Positions 1 through 8,310 of a stretch of DNA of 19,957 nucleotides are shown one piece after another. Each line of letters starts with the position of its first letter. The first letter of the stretch is position 1. The notes under the pieces are model-generated. The model did not search any database. It saw only the letters and a program-made list of their open reading frames with translations, and was not told the DNA's origin. The stretch comes from a bacterium (lineage in GTDB: Bacteria > NPL-UPA2 > JAGMAN01), in contig JAGMAN010000036.1 of assembly GCA_023130215.1 (NCBI GenBank), forward strand, positions 1-19,957, in the 5' to 3' direction. A program made the position numbers and the translations under genes.

Positions 1-785
1 CGGAGTCCCGGTCTTTCGGTCTGAGCGAGCGCCTTAAGTCCGTATTTGACTAAAATCCTGTTCTCTCCGGTTAAAGGAACCATATCGGCAATTGTTCCCA
101 AAGCCACTAAATCCAGGTGCTCCCGAAGAGAAGTTGAGAGATGAGAATCTTTAGTTTCATCGTGGAGAGCTTGGGCTAACTTAAAAGCTACTCCAACCCC
201 AGCCAGTCCATTAAATGGATAAGAGGAATCTCTACGCTTGGGATTGATAACTGCAACTCCGCGGGGCAAGTTCTCTCCTGCCTCATGATGGTCAGTAATG
301 ATTACTTCTATTCCCAGCTCATGGGCATAAGCCACCTCCTCTAAGCCGTTGACCCCGCAGTCTACCGTAATGATCAGGCTAATCCCTTCCTGAGAAGCTT
401 TCTCCGTCGCTCCTTTATTCAGTCCATAACCTTCCTTTATCCGGTGAGGTATATAGTAAGAGACCGCTCCACCCATTCTTTGAATAATTAGGAAGAGAAG
501 AACTACCCCCGTTATCCCATCTGCATCATAGTCTCCATAGATGAGAATCTTCTTGCCTGCCTTTACCGCTTCCCTTATCGTAACTACGGCTCTGCTCATA
601 TCATTCAAGAGAAAAGGGTCGTGAAGCTGGTCCAGTTCAGGAGAGAGGAAAATTTTGCCCTGATGGCTGTCCCTTATGCCCCGATTCATTAACAGGCGGG
701 AAATTATTGGAGATACCTCCAGTTCTTTTGATAGTTGTCTCTCTAAGTCCGTTTCACGGGAGGCAATGTTCCAGATTTTTTCCAT
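1..785 (-). CDS. recJ: Single-stranded-DNA-specific exonuclease RecJ, N-terminal part (cut by window edge)
   Basis: RecJ is a 5'-to-3' single-strand DNA exonuclease of the DHH phosphoesterase family, acting in recombination and repair in the cytoplasm. The reading frame starts at an ATG (785-783) and stays open to base 1, giving 261 complete codons of a protein that is normally about 560-600 residues, so more than half lies outside. Visible motifs are DYDADG at residues 85-90 (metal ligands), VDCGVN near 141-146, the DHH triad at 165-167 and a GTIADMVPL block at 230-238, all in the expected order. An in-frame TAA lies 15 nt upstream of the ATG, which fixes this start as the first available ATG, but no good Shine-Dalgarno is seen. 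The gene follows secDF by 32 nt on the same strand, a pairing also known in Firmicutes, so it is probably cotranscribed with secDF. Confidence 0.95.
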   Translation of the reverse strand, partial: MEKIWNIASRETDLERQLSKELEVSPIISRLLMNRGIRDSHQGKIFLSPELDQLHDPFLLNDMSRAVVTIREAVKAGKKILIYGDYDADGITGVVLLFLIIQRMGGAVSYYIPHRIKEGYGLNKGATEKASQEGISLIITVDCGVNGLEEVAYAHELGIEVIITDHHEAGENLPRGVAVINPKRRDSSYPFNGLAGVGVAFKLAQALHDETKDSHLSTSLREHLDLVALGTIADMVPLTGENRILVKYGLKALAQTERPGL

Positions 786-792
786 CTTTTTT

Positions 793-826
793 CTCGCTAC
801 TTACCACTCTCCACTCGCTACTTACC
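793..826. repeat. Heptanucleotide tandem repeat at the secDF/recJ junction
   Basis: Read on the minus strand, this stretch is a run of related 7-mers: GTAAGTA, GCGAGTG, GAGAGTG, GTAAGTA, GCGAG. Two perfect 13-bp copies (793-805 and 814-826) sit 21 bp apart. The TAG stop of secDF (818-820) lies inside the repeat, and the recJ start follows 8 nt after its end. Function is unknown; it may simply be replication slippage, or a member of a dispersed heptamer repeat family. Confidence 0.75.
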
Positions 827-3658
827 TGTGCGGGCTTTCCACTCTACCAGGATGGGGCTGGCGATGAAGATGGAAGAGTAGGTTCCAGCCACAATTCCCA
901 CCATGAGGGCAAAGGCGAAGTCATGGATTACCTCCCCCCCCAGGATAAAGAGGGAGAGAACACAGAGGAAAGTAGTAAGGGAGGTGAGAATGGTTCGGCT
1001 CAAGGTCTGGTTGAGGCTAATATTTATGATGGTCTCATATTTCTCTCTGCGCATCAGCTTAAGGTCCTCCCGAATGCGGTCGAAGATGACGATGGTATCG
1101 TTTAGAGAGTAGCCAACGATGGTCAGAAGAGCGGCAATAATGGGCAGATTAAACTGCCGGTTGGTCAAAGCGATGAAACCAGCGGTAATTAAGACATCGT
1201 GCATCAGGGCAACAATGGCCGCAATAGCAAACTTGAACTCAAATCGCCAGGCAATGTAGATGACGATGAGAACAAGGGCAACGGCTAAAGCATAGATAGC
1301 TTTCTTCTTAAGCTCCCTCCCCACCTTGGCTCCAACCATGTCGGTCTTGCCAAACTTACCAGGGTCTTTGAGTAAACCTCCGAACTTCTCCCTTAGTTTA
1401 TCATCTACTATCTGCGCCGTTTTGCTCAGTTTATCATCTACCATTTGGGGCGTCGTGGTATAGCCCTTTCCCATCTTTGTCCGGATAATTACTCCTCTGC
1501 CTTCATCGAACTGTTGAATCTCACTCCCCTCCAAGCCAAGCTCAGAGAGAGCTTCCCTGATCCGGGAAGCGGCCACCGGTTCCTCAAAGCCTCTAACCAG
1601 CAGCGTCCCCCCGGTGAAATCTATCCCCTTCTTGGCTTCCCCCTTCTCAAAGAAAGAGACCATTCCTACTAAAATTACCAGGCCGGAGAGGGCGAAGGCC
1701 ATCTTTCTCCTGGGGATGAAACTTATGCGTGGAACGCCAACCAGTTGCATCATCTTAATCTGGCCGAAGCGCCTTCGTCGGCAGAGGAGGTCGAAGATAA
1801 CCCTGGTGACCACAATAGCGGTAAACATGCTGACCAAGATTCCAATGCTCAGAGTGGTAGCAAAGCCCCGGATGGGACCGGTGCCAAATCTGAATAAGAC
1901 CAGGGCAGCAATCAGGGTAGTGACATTAGCATCAAGGATAGTCAGGAAAGCCTTCCCGTAACCAGCGGCAATACCGGAGCGGATGGTCTTTCCTGCTCTT
2001 ATTTCCTCTCTTATCCTCTCGAAGATGAGGACATTGGCATCAACGGCCATGCCGATGGTCAGGATAATTCCGGCTATGCCGGGAAGGGTGAGGGTAGCTC
2101 TGAGACCTGATAGGACAGTTAGGATAATAATCAGGTTTAAGGCTAAAGCGAAATTAGCAATGAGGCCAGCTTTGAGGTAGTAGATAGATATGAAGACCGA
2201 AACCACTATGAGGCCGATGATAGCCGCCCTCACCCCGGCTCTAATGGAATCTTCTCCCAGGGAAGCGCCCACTGTCCTCTCTTCCTCAATGGTAACCGGG
2301 GCAGGCAGAGCACCCTCCCGAAGAACAAGAGACAGGTCATTTGCTTCCTCCTGGGTGAAGTTACCCTCAATAATGGGACTATGACTAACTCTCACCTTCA
2401 TAAGGGGAGCCGAATAGACTGCCCCATCTAAAACGATGGCCAGGAAAGTGACCTTGCGCTCTTCATTATACTGTCTCTCAGCCCGGCGGGAGATCCTGGA
2501 CATTATCAGGCCGCCCCTTCTCTTAAATTCTAAGTGCACAATTGGTTCATTAAGCTGACCAAATCCCGGAGAGGCATTGGCTAACAGGTGCCCGGTGAGC
2601 TCTGCCTCTCTCTTTAATAGGTATAGGTTTCTGTATCTCACTCCCTCCTCCTCACGAACCTCACTGAAAGCAAAGCAGTATCTCTTCGGGACTAAGTTAG
2701 CTATATATTCTTCTTTCAGAATAGACTGCATCCAGTTGACATCTTTTTCTAAAACTTCTATCAGTTCATAAGCAACACCCTCCTCCCTAGTTGTGCCTGG
2801 CGCATACCTCAACTTTGAGGAGAAGGGATTATCTTCTTCATCCTTTAGCACCTTATCAATCTTAGAAATTATCTCCTTAGCAATTGCTATATCCGCCACT
2901 AGCTTAAATTCCAGAAAGGCAGTGCGGCCAATTATCCGCTTGGCTCTCTCCGGGTCCTTCATTCCGGGAAGCTGAATGATTATACGCCTATCGCCTTCAG
3001 GCTGGATGGAAGGTTCAGCCACTCCAAATTCATCCACTCTTCTGCGAATGGTCTCCAGGGCCTGCTCCCGGGCATTTAGCTTTATTCGCCTGGCCCGGAG
3101 TCGGCCATAGGTGAGCGCCATTCTGATATCACTTTTGCTCTCTACGTTCCAGACCCCGTATCCCTTGATGATTTTCTCTGCCTCTTCATAGTCTTCAGCC
3201 TTAGTTAGTTCGAGAGAGACTGTATCCTTACTCACCTTCTTTATAGTGAAGCTAACTCCTTCCATCTTTTTCAGACGCTTCTCCAGGGCCTTCACCTCAC
3301 GGTTGACCTCGTTCTCTAAAACCTTATCCGTATCAACTTCTAAGACTAAGTGCATACCCCCCTGCAGATCCAGACCTAAATTGAGGCTTCGGTCCTTCAG
3401 CCGACCCAATCGAAGGAACCTTTTCTTCTCCAGGTCAGTTAGTCTTTCCAGAACTCTCTCTTCTTCATCGGTCAGTCTTATCTTCCCCTTCTTGGCTAAC
3501 TCTGCCTTCCTGGCCAACTCCGCCTTGCTGACTAACTCACTCAGCTCTTTTTCCCTCTCATCCAACCTATACCATCTGATATTGGCATAAGTATAGTAGC
3601 CGGCTATGAAGATGATGGCTAAGATGAGAAAAATCTTCCACTTCAGTTTCGAATCCAC
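818..3658 (-). CDS. secDF: Fused protein translocase subunit SecDF
   Basis: This RND-type membrane protein uses the proton-motive force to help SecYEG export proteins. At 946 residues it is a natural SecD-SecF fusion, longer than the roughly 740 residues of the Bacillus SecDF. The first membrane segment is at about residues 9-27, followed by an unusual charged linker (about 30-90) with KAELA-type repeats, then LGLDLQGG at 94-101. A large extracytoplasmic domain runs to about 470. The SecD membrane bundle carries GMAVDANVLIFERIREE (536-552). The SecF half starts near 645, has GIDFTGG (678-684), and GYSLNDTIVIFDRIRED (849-865) in its own bundle. The start is GTG at 3658-3656, preceded by a strong GAGGAGGAG Shine-Dalgarno and a consensus-like promoter. 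No yajC is adjacent; dprA diverges instead. recJ follows. An 11-codon near-duplication lies in the SecF periplasmic domain. Confidence 0.96.
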   Translation of the reverse strand: MDSKLKWKIFLILAIIFIAGYYTYANIRWYRLDEREKELSELVSKAELARKAELAKKGKIRLTDEEERVLERLTDLEKKRFLRLGRLKDRSLNLGLDLQGGMHLVLEVDTDKVLENEVNREVKALEKRLKKMEGVSFTIKKVSKDTVSLELTKAEDYEEAEKIIKGYGVWNVESKSDIRMALTYGRLRARRIKLNAREQALETIRRRVDEFGVAEPSIQPEGDRRIIIQLPGMKDPERAKRIIGRTAFLEFKLVADIAIAKEIISKIDKVLKDEEDNPFSSKLRYAPGTTREEGVAYELIEVLEKDVNWMQSILKEEYIANLVPKRYCFAFSEVREEEGVRYRNLYLLKREAELTGHLLANASPGFGQLNEPIVHLEFKRRGGLIMSRISRRAERQYNEERKVTFLAIVLDGAVYSAPLMKVRVSHSPIIEGNFTQEEANDLSLVLREGALPAPVTIEEERTVGASLGEDSIRAGVRAAIIGLIVVSVFISIYYLKAGLIANFALALNLIIILTVLSGLRATLTLPGIAGIILTIGMAVDANVLIFERIREEIRAGKTIRSGIAAGYGKAFLTILDANVTTLIAALVLFRFGTGPIRGFATTLSIGILVSMFTAIVVTRVIFDLLCRRRRFGQIKMMQLVGVPRISFIPRRKMAFALSGLVILVGMVSFFEKGEAKKGIDFTGGTLLVRGFEEPVAASRIREALSELGLEGSEIQQFDEGRGVIIRTKMGKGYTTTPQMVDDKLSKTAQIVDDKLREKFGGLLKDPGKFGKTDMVGAKVGRELKKKAIYALAVALVLIVIYIAWRFEFKFAIAAIVALMHDVLITAGFIALTNRQFNLPIIAALLTIVGYSLNDTIVIFDRIREDLKLMRREKYETIINISLNQTLSRTILTSLTTFLCVLSLFILGGEVIHDFAFALMVGIVAGTYSSIFIASPILVEWKARTGK
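1395..1460. repeat. In-frame 33-bp tandem duplication inside secF
   Basis: Two adjacent 33-bp units (1395-1427 and 1428-1460) begin with the same 14 bases and match at about 25 of 33 positions by my count. In protein they give two VDDKL-containing 11-residue units (residues about 740-760 of SecDF), in the extracytoplasmic loop of the SecF half. The reading frame is kept, so the product is probably functional. Confidence 0.7.
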
Positions 3659-3751
3659 TGCTATCTCCTCCTCAATTCAAGAAAAACCTCAACCAGAGAG
3701 ATTTTCAAAATAAATTTTCTCTATGGCCTCTTCTGGTTTATAATTTCTTTC

Positions 3752-3780
3752 AGTATATCCGATAGACAATTCTCTGTCAA
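3752..3780 (-). promoter_or_regulatory. Sigma70-type promoter for secDF-recJ
   Basis: On the minus strand the boxes are TTGACA (3780-3775) and TATACT (3757-3752) with exactly 17 nt between them, a perfect -35 and a 5/6 -10. Transcription would start near 3745, leaving a leader of about 87 nt before the secDF GTG. This is the best promoter match in the window. Confidence 0.8.
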
Positions 3781-3819
3781 TGATAATCGGGCGATAATCA
3801 GCAGCCGCTTGCTTTTCCC

Positions 3820-3848
3820 TTTACTTTCCAACTCCAGCTTGATATATT
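3820..3848 (+). promoter_or_regulatory. Possible promoter for dprA (leaderless arrangement)
   Basis: TTTACT (3820-3825) and TATATT (3843-3848) are 17 nt apart. The -10 box directly abuts the first ATG of dprA (3849), so the predicted transcription start (about 3855) coincides with the second in-frame ATG. No Shine-Dalgarno is present upstream of either ATG, as expected for a leaderless mRNA. The -35 match is only 4/6, so this is tentative. Confidence 0.5.
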
Positions 3849-3854
3849 ATGTGC

Positions 3855-4997
3855 ATGCACGATCTAAGATACTGGCTTGCCTTAAATGCAATTTACGGGC
3901 TGGGAACGCAGAGAATGAGGCTACTGCTTCGCCGCTTTGGAAGCCCAAAGGCTACCTTAGAGGCTCCCTACAAGCAGTTAAAGGAGGTTCCCGGCATTGG
4001 AGGGGAACTGGCCGGGAGGACAGCTAACTGGAATAAATATATTGACTTAGAAAAAGAGTTTGCTCTTATAGAGAAGCACAAAGTTAAGGTAATAATTATG
4101 GAAGATAAATCTTACCCCCAGCTTCTGTCCAAGATATTTGATCCCCCTTTAGTCCTCTATGTGAAAGGTGAGTTCCTTCCCGCTGACCAGGTCCCCATTG
4201 CCATTGTCGGCTCTCGCCGGCCTTCTATCTACGGAAGGATGACCGCTGAGAGATTGGGCCGGGAGCTTGCAGGAAGAGGCCTAACGGTGGTAAGCGGCAT
4301 GGCCCGGGGAATAGATTCAGCCGCCCATAAGGGAGCCCTGGCAGCGAAAGGGCGCACTATAGCCGTCCTGGGAAGTGGCCTGGATGTAGTCTATCCTCCT
4401 GAGAATAAGAACTTGATGGAGGAAATCTCTAAGAGTGGAGCAGTCATTTCTGAGTTCCCCATGTCTACCAAGCCGGACAGGGGAAATTTCCCTAAGAGGA
4501 ATCGAATCATCAGCGGGCTTTCCTTAGGAGTGGTAGTGGTGGAGGCCGCCCAGCGTAGCGGTGCCCTAATCACGGTTGACTGCGCCCTGGAGCAGGGACG
4601 AGAAGTGTTCGCTCTCCCGGGAAAGATAGATTCTGTAACCAGCCAGGGCACAAATCGGCTCATTCAGCAAGGAGCCAAGCTTGTGGCTACCGGTAAGGAC
4701 ATAATTGAGGAACTTGAGCCGATAATGGAAAATCTACAGGTGCCGGCAACCCCGGGAGAAGGGACAAGGGCGGAATCAAAGAGGCCGGGAGAAAGAAACG
4801 CAGGGAAATTGCCTCCCCCTCCCCTGAAAGAGAACGAGAAGAAAGTCTATGAACTTTTATCTGATGAACCCCGGCATATTGATACTCTGATTCAGGAAAG
4901 CAGATTGCCAGCCAGCAAGGTTTCCGCAACCCTATTGATGCTCCAGATAAAGAAGTTTGTGAAGGAACTACCAGGGAAAATGTTTATGAGAGCCTAA
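3855..4997 (+). CDS. dprA: DNA-processing protein DprA (Smf)
   Basis: DprA binds incoming single-stranded DNA and loads RecA during transformation; it is also widely conserved in species not known to be competent. Counting from an in-frame ATG at 3849 there are 382 residues: an N-terminal helix-hairpin-helix-like part (1-65, with VPGIGGELA), a Rossmann-type domain from about 80-290 with IVGSRRPS at 119-126, SGMARGIDSAAH at 149-160 and FPKRNRIISGLS at 214-225, a low-complexity linker (295-325), and a C-terminal winged-helix domain (328-382). ATG codons exist at 3849 and 3855. I place the start at 3855 because the likely transcript begins there and the resulting N-terminus (MHDLRYWLALN) looks like other DprA proteins. 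The gene is divergent from secDF and precedes topA, as in many bacteria. Confidence 0.95.
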   Translation: MHDLRYWLALNAIYGLGTQRMRLLLRRFGSPKATLEAPYKQLKEVPGIGGELAGRTANWNKYIDLEKEFALIEKHKVKVIIMEDKSYPQLLSKIFDPPLVLYVKGEFLPADQVPIAIVGSRRPSIYGRMTAERLGRELAGRGLTVVSGMARGIDSAAHKGALAAKGRTIAVLGSGLDVVYPPENKNLMEEISKSGAVISEFPMSTKPDRGNFPKRNRIISGLSLGVVVVEAAQRSGALITVDCALEQGREVFALPGKIDSVTSQGTNRLIQQGAKLVATGKDIIEELEPIMENLQVPATPGEGTRAESKRPGERNAGKLPPPPLKENEKKVYELLSDEPRHIDTLIQESRLPASKVSATLLMLQIKKFVKELPGKMFMRA

Positions 4998-5016
4998 AGT
5001 CCAGGTAGAGGCAAAG

Positions 5017-5136
5017 ATGTTTAAGCCAAGATTTAGATATACAAATAAAATTGTTTCATTGCCTAAGGTTGATGATTTAGTTGGCGAATTGGTTGACGAT
5101 TCTATGGATTGGAAGAAAAGTGAAAAGGATAATTGA
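5017..5136 (+). CDS. Small 39-residue ORF, possible remnant of a Fic-family N-terminus
   Basis: A 39-codon ORF fills the gap between dprA and topA. It starts at an ATG with a modest upstream AGAGG and ends at TGA. The first residues, MFKPRFRYTNKIV, resemble the N-terminus of Fic/DOC AMP-transferase proteins (a pattern like FxPxFxYTxKIV), but the rest is short and acidic and has no HPFxxGNG motif, so no Fic activity could be present. The stretch looks more AT-rich than its neighbours. It could be a decayed gene fragment, a small real protein or chance. The Fic link rests on my memory of the family pattern. Confidence 0.4.
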   Translation: MFKPRFRYTNKIVSLPKVDDLVGELVDDSMDWKKSEKDN

Positions 5137-5183
5137 ATACAATGAGGAAAAGTAAGAAGAAAAAAGAGAGAAGAAAAGGGCTT

Positions 5184-7316
5184 ATGGCTAAGTCATTGGT
5201 AATTGTAGAATCCCCGGCCAAGGCCAGGACGATTAATAAATTCTTGGGTTCTAATTTTGAGGTGAAGTCATGCTCGGGACATGTGCGCGACCTCCCCAAG
5301 AGCAAGTTTGGAGTAGATGTGAAGAATAATTTCCAACCGGAGTATGTCACTGTTCCTGGTCGCACGAAGGTAATTAAAGAGATTAAGAAGAAGGCTAAGG
5401 AGGCAGACAGGATACTCTTAGCTCCCGACCCGGACCGGGAAGGGGAAGCTATAGCCTGGCATTTAGCTGAGCTTCTCCCGAAAAAGGGCAGCATCTACCG
5501 CATAGTCTTCCATGAGATAACCAGGGGAGCCATCCAGGAGGCAGTTAAGAATCCTGGCCGGATAGACCTAAACAAGGTCAATGCCCAGCAGGCAAGGAGA
5601 ATATTAGATAGGATTGTTGGATACAAGTTAAGTCCCCTGCTCTGGAGGAAAGTTGGACGAGGACTGAGTGCCGGGAGAGTGCAATCGGTAGCTGTTCGTC
5701 TCATCTGCGAGCGGGAGATAGAGATAGACGCATTTGTTCCCGAAGAATACTGGTCAGTGACAGCGAAACTAAGGGGCAAGAAAACTGACGGTAAACAGTT
5801 TGAGGCCAAGTTAGAGAAGATTGATTCCAGGAAGGCGAAGATTACCAGCGAAGAGCAAGCTAAGAAGATAGTAGATGAACTCAGAAAGGAAGATTTTTTT
5901 GTCAAGGATATAAAGACAAAGGATCAGAAAAGGTACCCTTCCCCTCCCTTCACCACCAGCTATCTTCAGCAGGAGGCTTCCCGAAAACTCCATTTCAGCG
6001 CTTCTAAGACAATGCGTATAGCCCAGCAACTCTATGAAGGTCTGGAAGTTGGTGAAGAAGGAAGTATCGGTCTTATTACCTATATGAGGACCGATTCTAT
6101 CCGGATTGCGAGTGAGGCTCAAGGAGAGGCTTCCACCTATATCAAGGAGAAATTTGGAGCTAATTTCGCCCCCCCTACCCCACCTCGATACAAGTCAAAG
6201 AAGGGCGCTCAAGAAGCTCATGAATCTGTTCGCCCCACCAGCATCTATCGGGAGCCAGAAAGGGTCAAAGCCTTTCTAACTCCTGAGCAATACCGGTTGT
6301 ATAGACTGATCTGGACTCGCTTCCTGTCCAGTCAGATGAAGCCTGCCATGCTCAAAATAACCACGGCGGACATAGAGGCAGGAAAGTTCCTCTTAAGAGC
6401 TGCTGGACTTGAGATTAAATTCAAAGGGTTCATGGCTGTTTATGTAGAGAGCCGGGAGGAGACACCCGAAGGGGAGAACAGAGAGGAGAAAGAGAGCAAA
6501 GATGGGAAGGAGAAGATTTTGCCGGCGCTCGAAATCGGGGAAAAGCTAACTCTCCTTGAGCTTCTACCAGAGCAACACTTCACCAAGCCGCCACCCAGGT
6601 TCTCAGAGGCCATCCTGGTCAAGGCCCTGGAGGAAGAAGGTATTGGTCGACCAAGCACCTACGCTCCCATCATTCAGGTCATTCAGAGCCGCCGTTATGT
6701 GGAGAAACTCAAGGGCAGGTTCTTTTCCACTGAGCTGGGCCGGACAGTAACCGACCTTTTAGTAGCTCACTTTCCAAAAGTCTTAGATGTCCGATTTACA
6801 GCTAATATGGAACAGGGCTTAGACGAAGTTGAGGAAGGAAGAGTGGACTGGGTGAAATTGCTCAGAGACTTCCATGAGCCTTTCATGCTCACCCTTGTTA
6901 AGGCTACCCGGGAGATGAAGAAGGTGAAACGGCCGGAGAGGGTGACTGCTGAAAAGTGTCCTCAGTGCGGTGGCGTTATGGTGGAGAAAGATGGCAGGTA
7001 CGGAAGATTCTTAGCCTGCCGAAATTTCCCAAAGTGTAAATATACTCAGCCGGTAACTACCGGAGTGCAGTGCCCGGAGGCCGGATGCGACGGTCAAATT
7101 GTAGAGCGCAGGTCAAAGAAGGGCAGGACCTTCTTTAGCTGCAATAGATACCCTGATTGTAAATTTAGCCTCTGGGATAAGCCTGTGCAGAAGGAATGTC
7201 CAGACTGTGGGGCAAAGTTTTTAGTAGAGCGGAGAGGCAGAGCCGGTCAGGTCTCTTATCAATGCGCTGACAAGGAGTGTGGATACAAGGAAAAAGAAGA
7301 TGTCAAGGATGAGTAA
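5184..7316 (+). CDS. topA: DNA topoisomerase I
   Basis: Type IA topoisomerase that relaxes negatively supercoiled DNA. From the preferred ATG it has 710 residues. The Toprim domain is N-terminal, with the catalytic Glu at residue 9 (VIVESPAKA) and the metal-binding DPDREGE at 82-88. The RRILDRIVGYKLSPLLW and GLSAGRVQSVAVRLI blocks follow, and the active-site Tyr is Y300 in LITYMRTDS. The C-terminus carries three four-cysteine zinc ribbons, beginning at the CPQCGG, CPEAGC and CPDCGA motifs. The frame extends upstream to a TTG at 5133, but the extension is a run of Lys/Arg/Glu, whereas the ATG at 5184 has an AAGGG Shine-Dalgarno and gives the standard MAKSLVIVESPAKA start. xerC begins 2 nt after its stop, so they form one operon. 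trmFO, found between these genes in Bacillus, is absent here. Confidence 0.97.
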   Translation: MAKSLVIVESPAKARTINKFLGSNFEVKSCSGHVRDLPKSKFGVDVKNNFQPEYVTVPGRTKVIKEIKKKAKEADRILLAPDPDREGEAIAWHLAELLPKKGSIYRIVFHEITRGAIQEAVKNPGRIDLNKVNAQQARRILDRIVGYKLSPLLWRKVGRGLSAGRVQSVAVRLICEREIEIDAFVPEEYWSVTAKLRGKKTDGKQFEAKLEKIDSRKAKITSEEQAKKIVDELRKEDFFVKDIKTKDQKRYPSPPFTTSYLQQEASRKLHFSASKTMRIAQQLYEGLEVGEEGSIGLITYMRTDSIRIASEAQGEASTYIKEKFGANFAPPTPPRYKSKKGAQEAHESVRPTSIYREPERVKAFLTPEQYRLYRLIWTRFLSSQMKPAMLKITTADIEAGKFLLRAAGLEIKFKGFMAVYVESREETPEGENREEKESKDGKEKILPALEIGEKLTLLELLPEQHFTKPPPRFSEAILVKALEEEGIGRPSTYAPIIQVIQSRRYVEKLKGRFFSTELGRTVTDLLVAHFPKVLDVRFTANMEQGLDEVEEGRVDWVKLLRDFHEPFMLTLVKATREMKKVKRPERVTAEKCPQCGGVMVEKDGRYGRFLACRNFPKCKYTQPVTTGVQCPEAGCDGQIVERRSKKGRTFFSCNRYPDCKFSLWDKPVQKECPDCGAKFLVERRGRAGQVSYQCADKECGYKEKEDVKDE

Positions 7317-7318
7317 GG

Positions 7319-8233
7319 ATGGAAGATTATATAAAGAAGTTCATGAATTACTTAGGGATTGAGCGAAACCTGTCTTCCCATACGCTGAAGAGTTATCGGG
7401 GTGACCTGAGACAGTTCTCTCTATTTTTGAAGTCCAGCGGTGGCTTCTCTGACCCTGGCAGTCTGAACCAGATAGACTATCTGACTATGCGGGAGCACCT
7501 GGCTTATTTACAGGGAATAGGTGTTAGCCGAAGAACGGTGGCCAGGAAATTATCTTGCCTTCGCTCTTTCTTCAAATTCCTCTGCCGGGAAGGTTACCTG
7601 TCCTCTGACCCAACAGCCGGAATAAGGAGTCCCCGCATAGAGAAGAGGCTTCCCAAATTCTTGGATTTAAACGAGGTGACAAAATTAGTGGAGGCTCCTT
7701 CTCAGGATGAAGTGCTTGGATTAAGGGATAGAGCCATCATGGAGACCCTCTACAGCACCGGGATGCGGGTGAGCGAACTGGTTAGCCTGAATGCAGGACG
7801 GATAGATTTTATTGGTGGAGCATTGAAAGTAATGGGAAAAGGAAGGAAGGAGAGATTAACTCCCATCGGCGAGAAGGCCCTAAAGGCCATCGGGAAATAC
7901 CTGGAGAAGCGTCCACAGCTACCCATGAGGCGAAGGAGCGATATCTCAGAAGATAAGGATGCTCTTTTCCTGAATAACTGGGGAGGGAGGCTTACCCGCA
8001 TCAGCATTATTCGGATAGTAAGGAAATATATCCAAAAAATTTCCTCCCAGCTTAGTATCAGCCCTCACACTCTCAGGCACACCTTTGCCACTCATCTACT
8101 CAATGCAGGGGCAGACCTAAGAGCTATCCAGGAACTCCTTGGACATGTTAACCTCTCTACTACTCAAATCTATACTCATGTAACCACTCAGAGACTAAAG
8201 ACCATCTACGACAGGGCTCACCCCAGAGCTTGA
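7319..8233 (+). CDS. xerC: Tyrosine recombinase XerC
   Basis: Site-specific tyrosine recombinase that resolves chromosome dimers at dif, normally with XerD. At 304 residues the length is typical. The N-terminal SAM-like core-binding domain covers about 1-95. The catalytic domain shows Arg150 (STGMRVSEL), Lys174 (GKGRKERL), His250 and Arg253 (HTLRHTFATHLL), His276 (LGHVNLS) and the nucleophile Tyr285 (TQIYTHV), so all six expected residues are present. XerC versus XerD is decided mainly by position: topA-xerC-hslV-hslU is the usual order for the XerC/CodV member. The ATG lies 2 nt after the topA stop, pointing to translational coupling. No dif site was recognised in the window. Confidence 0.93.
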   Translation: MEDYIKKFMNYLGIERNLSSHTLKSYRGDLRQFSLFLKSSGGFSDPGSLNQIDYLTMREHLAYLQGIGVSRRTVARKLSCLRSFFKFLCREGYLSSDPTAGIRSPRIEKRLPKFLDLNEVTKLVEAPSQDEVLGLRDRAIMETLYSTGMRVSELVSLNAGRIDFIGGALKVMGKGRKERLTPIGEKALKAIGKYLEKRPQLPMRRRSDISEDKDALFLNNWGGRLTRISIIRIVRKYIQKISSQLSISPHTLRHTFATHLLNAGADLRAIQELLGHVNLSTTQIYTHVTTQRLKTIYDRAHPRA

Positions 8234-8254
8234 AAATGCAAAGCCTGAATATGC

Positions 8255-8283
8255 TTGACAAGGATAGCCATTGCTTATAAGAT
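8255..8283 (+). promoter_or_regulatory. Possible promoter for hslVU
   Basis: A perfect TTGACA (8255-8260) is followed 17 nt later by TAAGAT (8278-8283), with TATAAG as an alternative -10 at 15 nt spacing. It lies in the 77-nt gap between xerC and hslV and would give a leader of about 20 nt containing the AAGGAG ribosome-binding site. No heat-shock sigma32-like boxes were seen. Confidence 0.45.
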
Positions 8284-8310
8284 ATGGAGGCAAAATTAAG
8301 GAGATAAATT

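Noticed and set aside
5133-5183. Upstream TTG start for topA
   Set aside because: The added 17 residues are a basic low-complexity run; the ATG at 5184 has a Shine-Dalgarno and gives the family's normal N-terminus.
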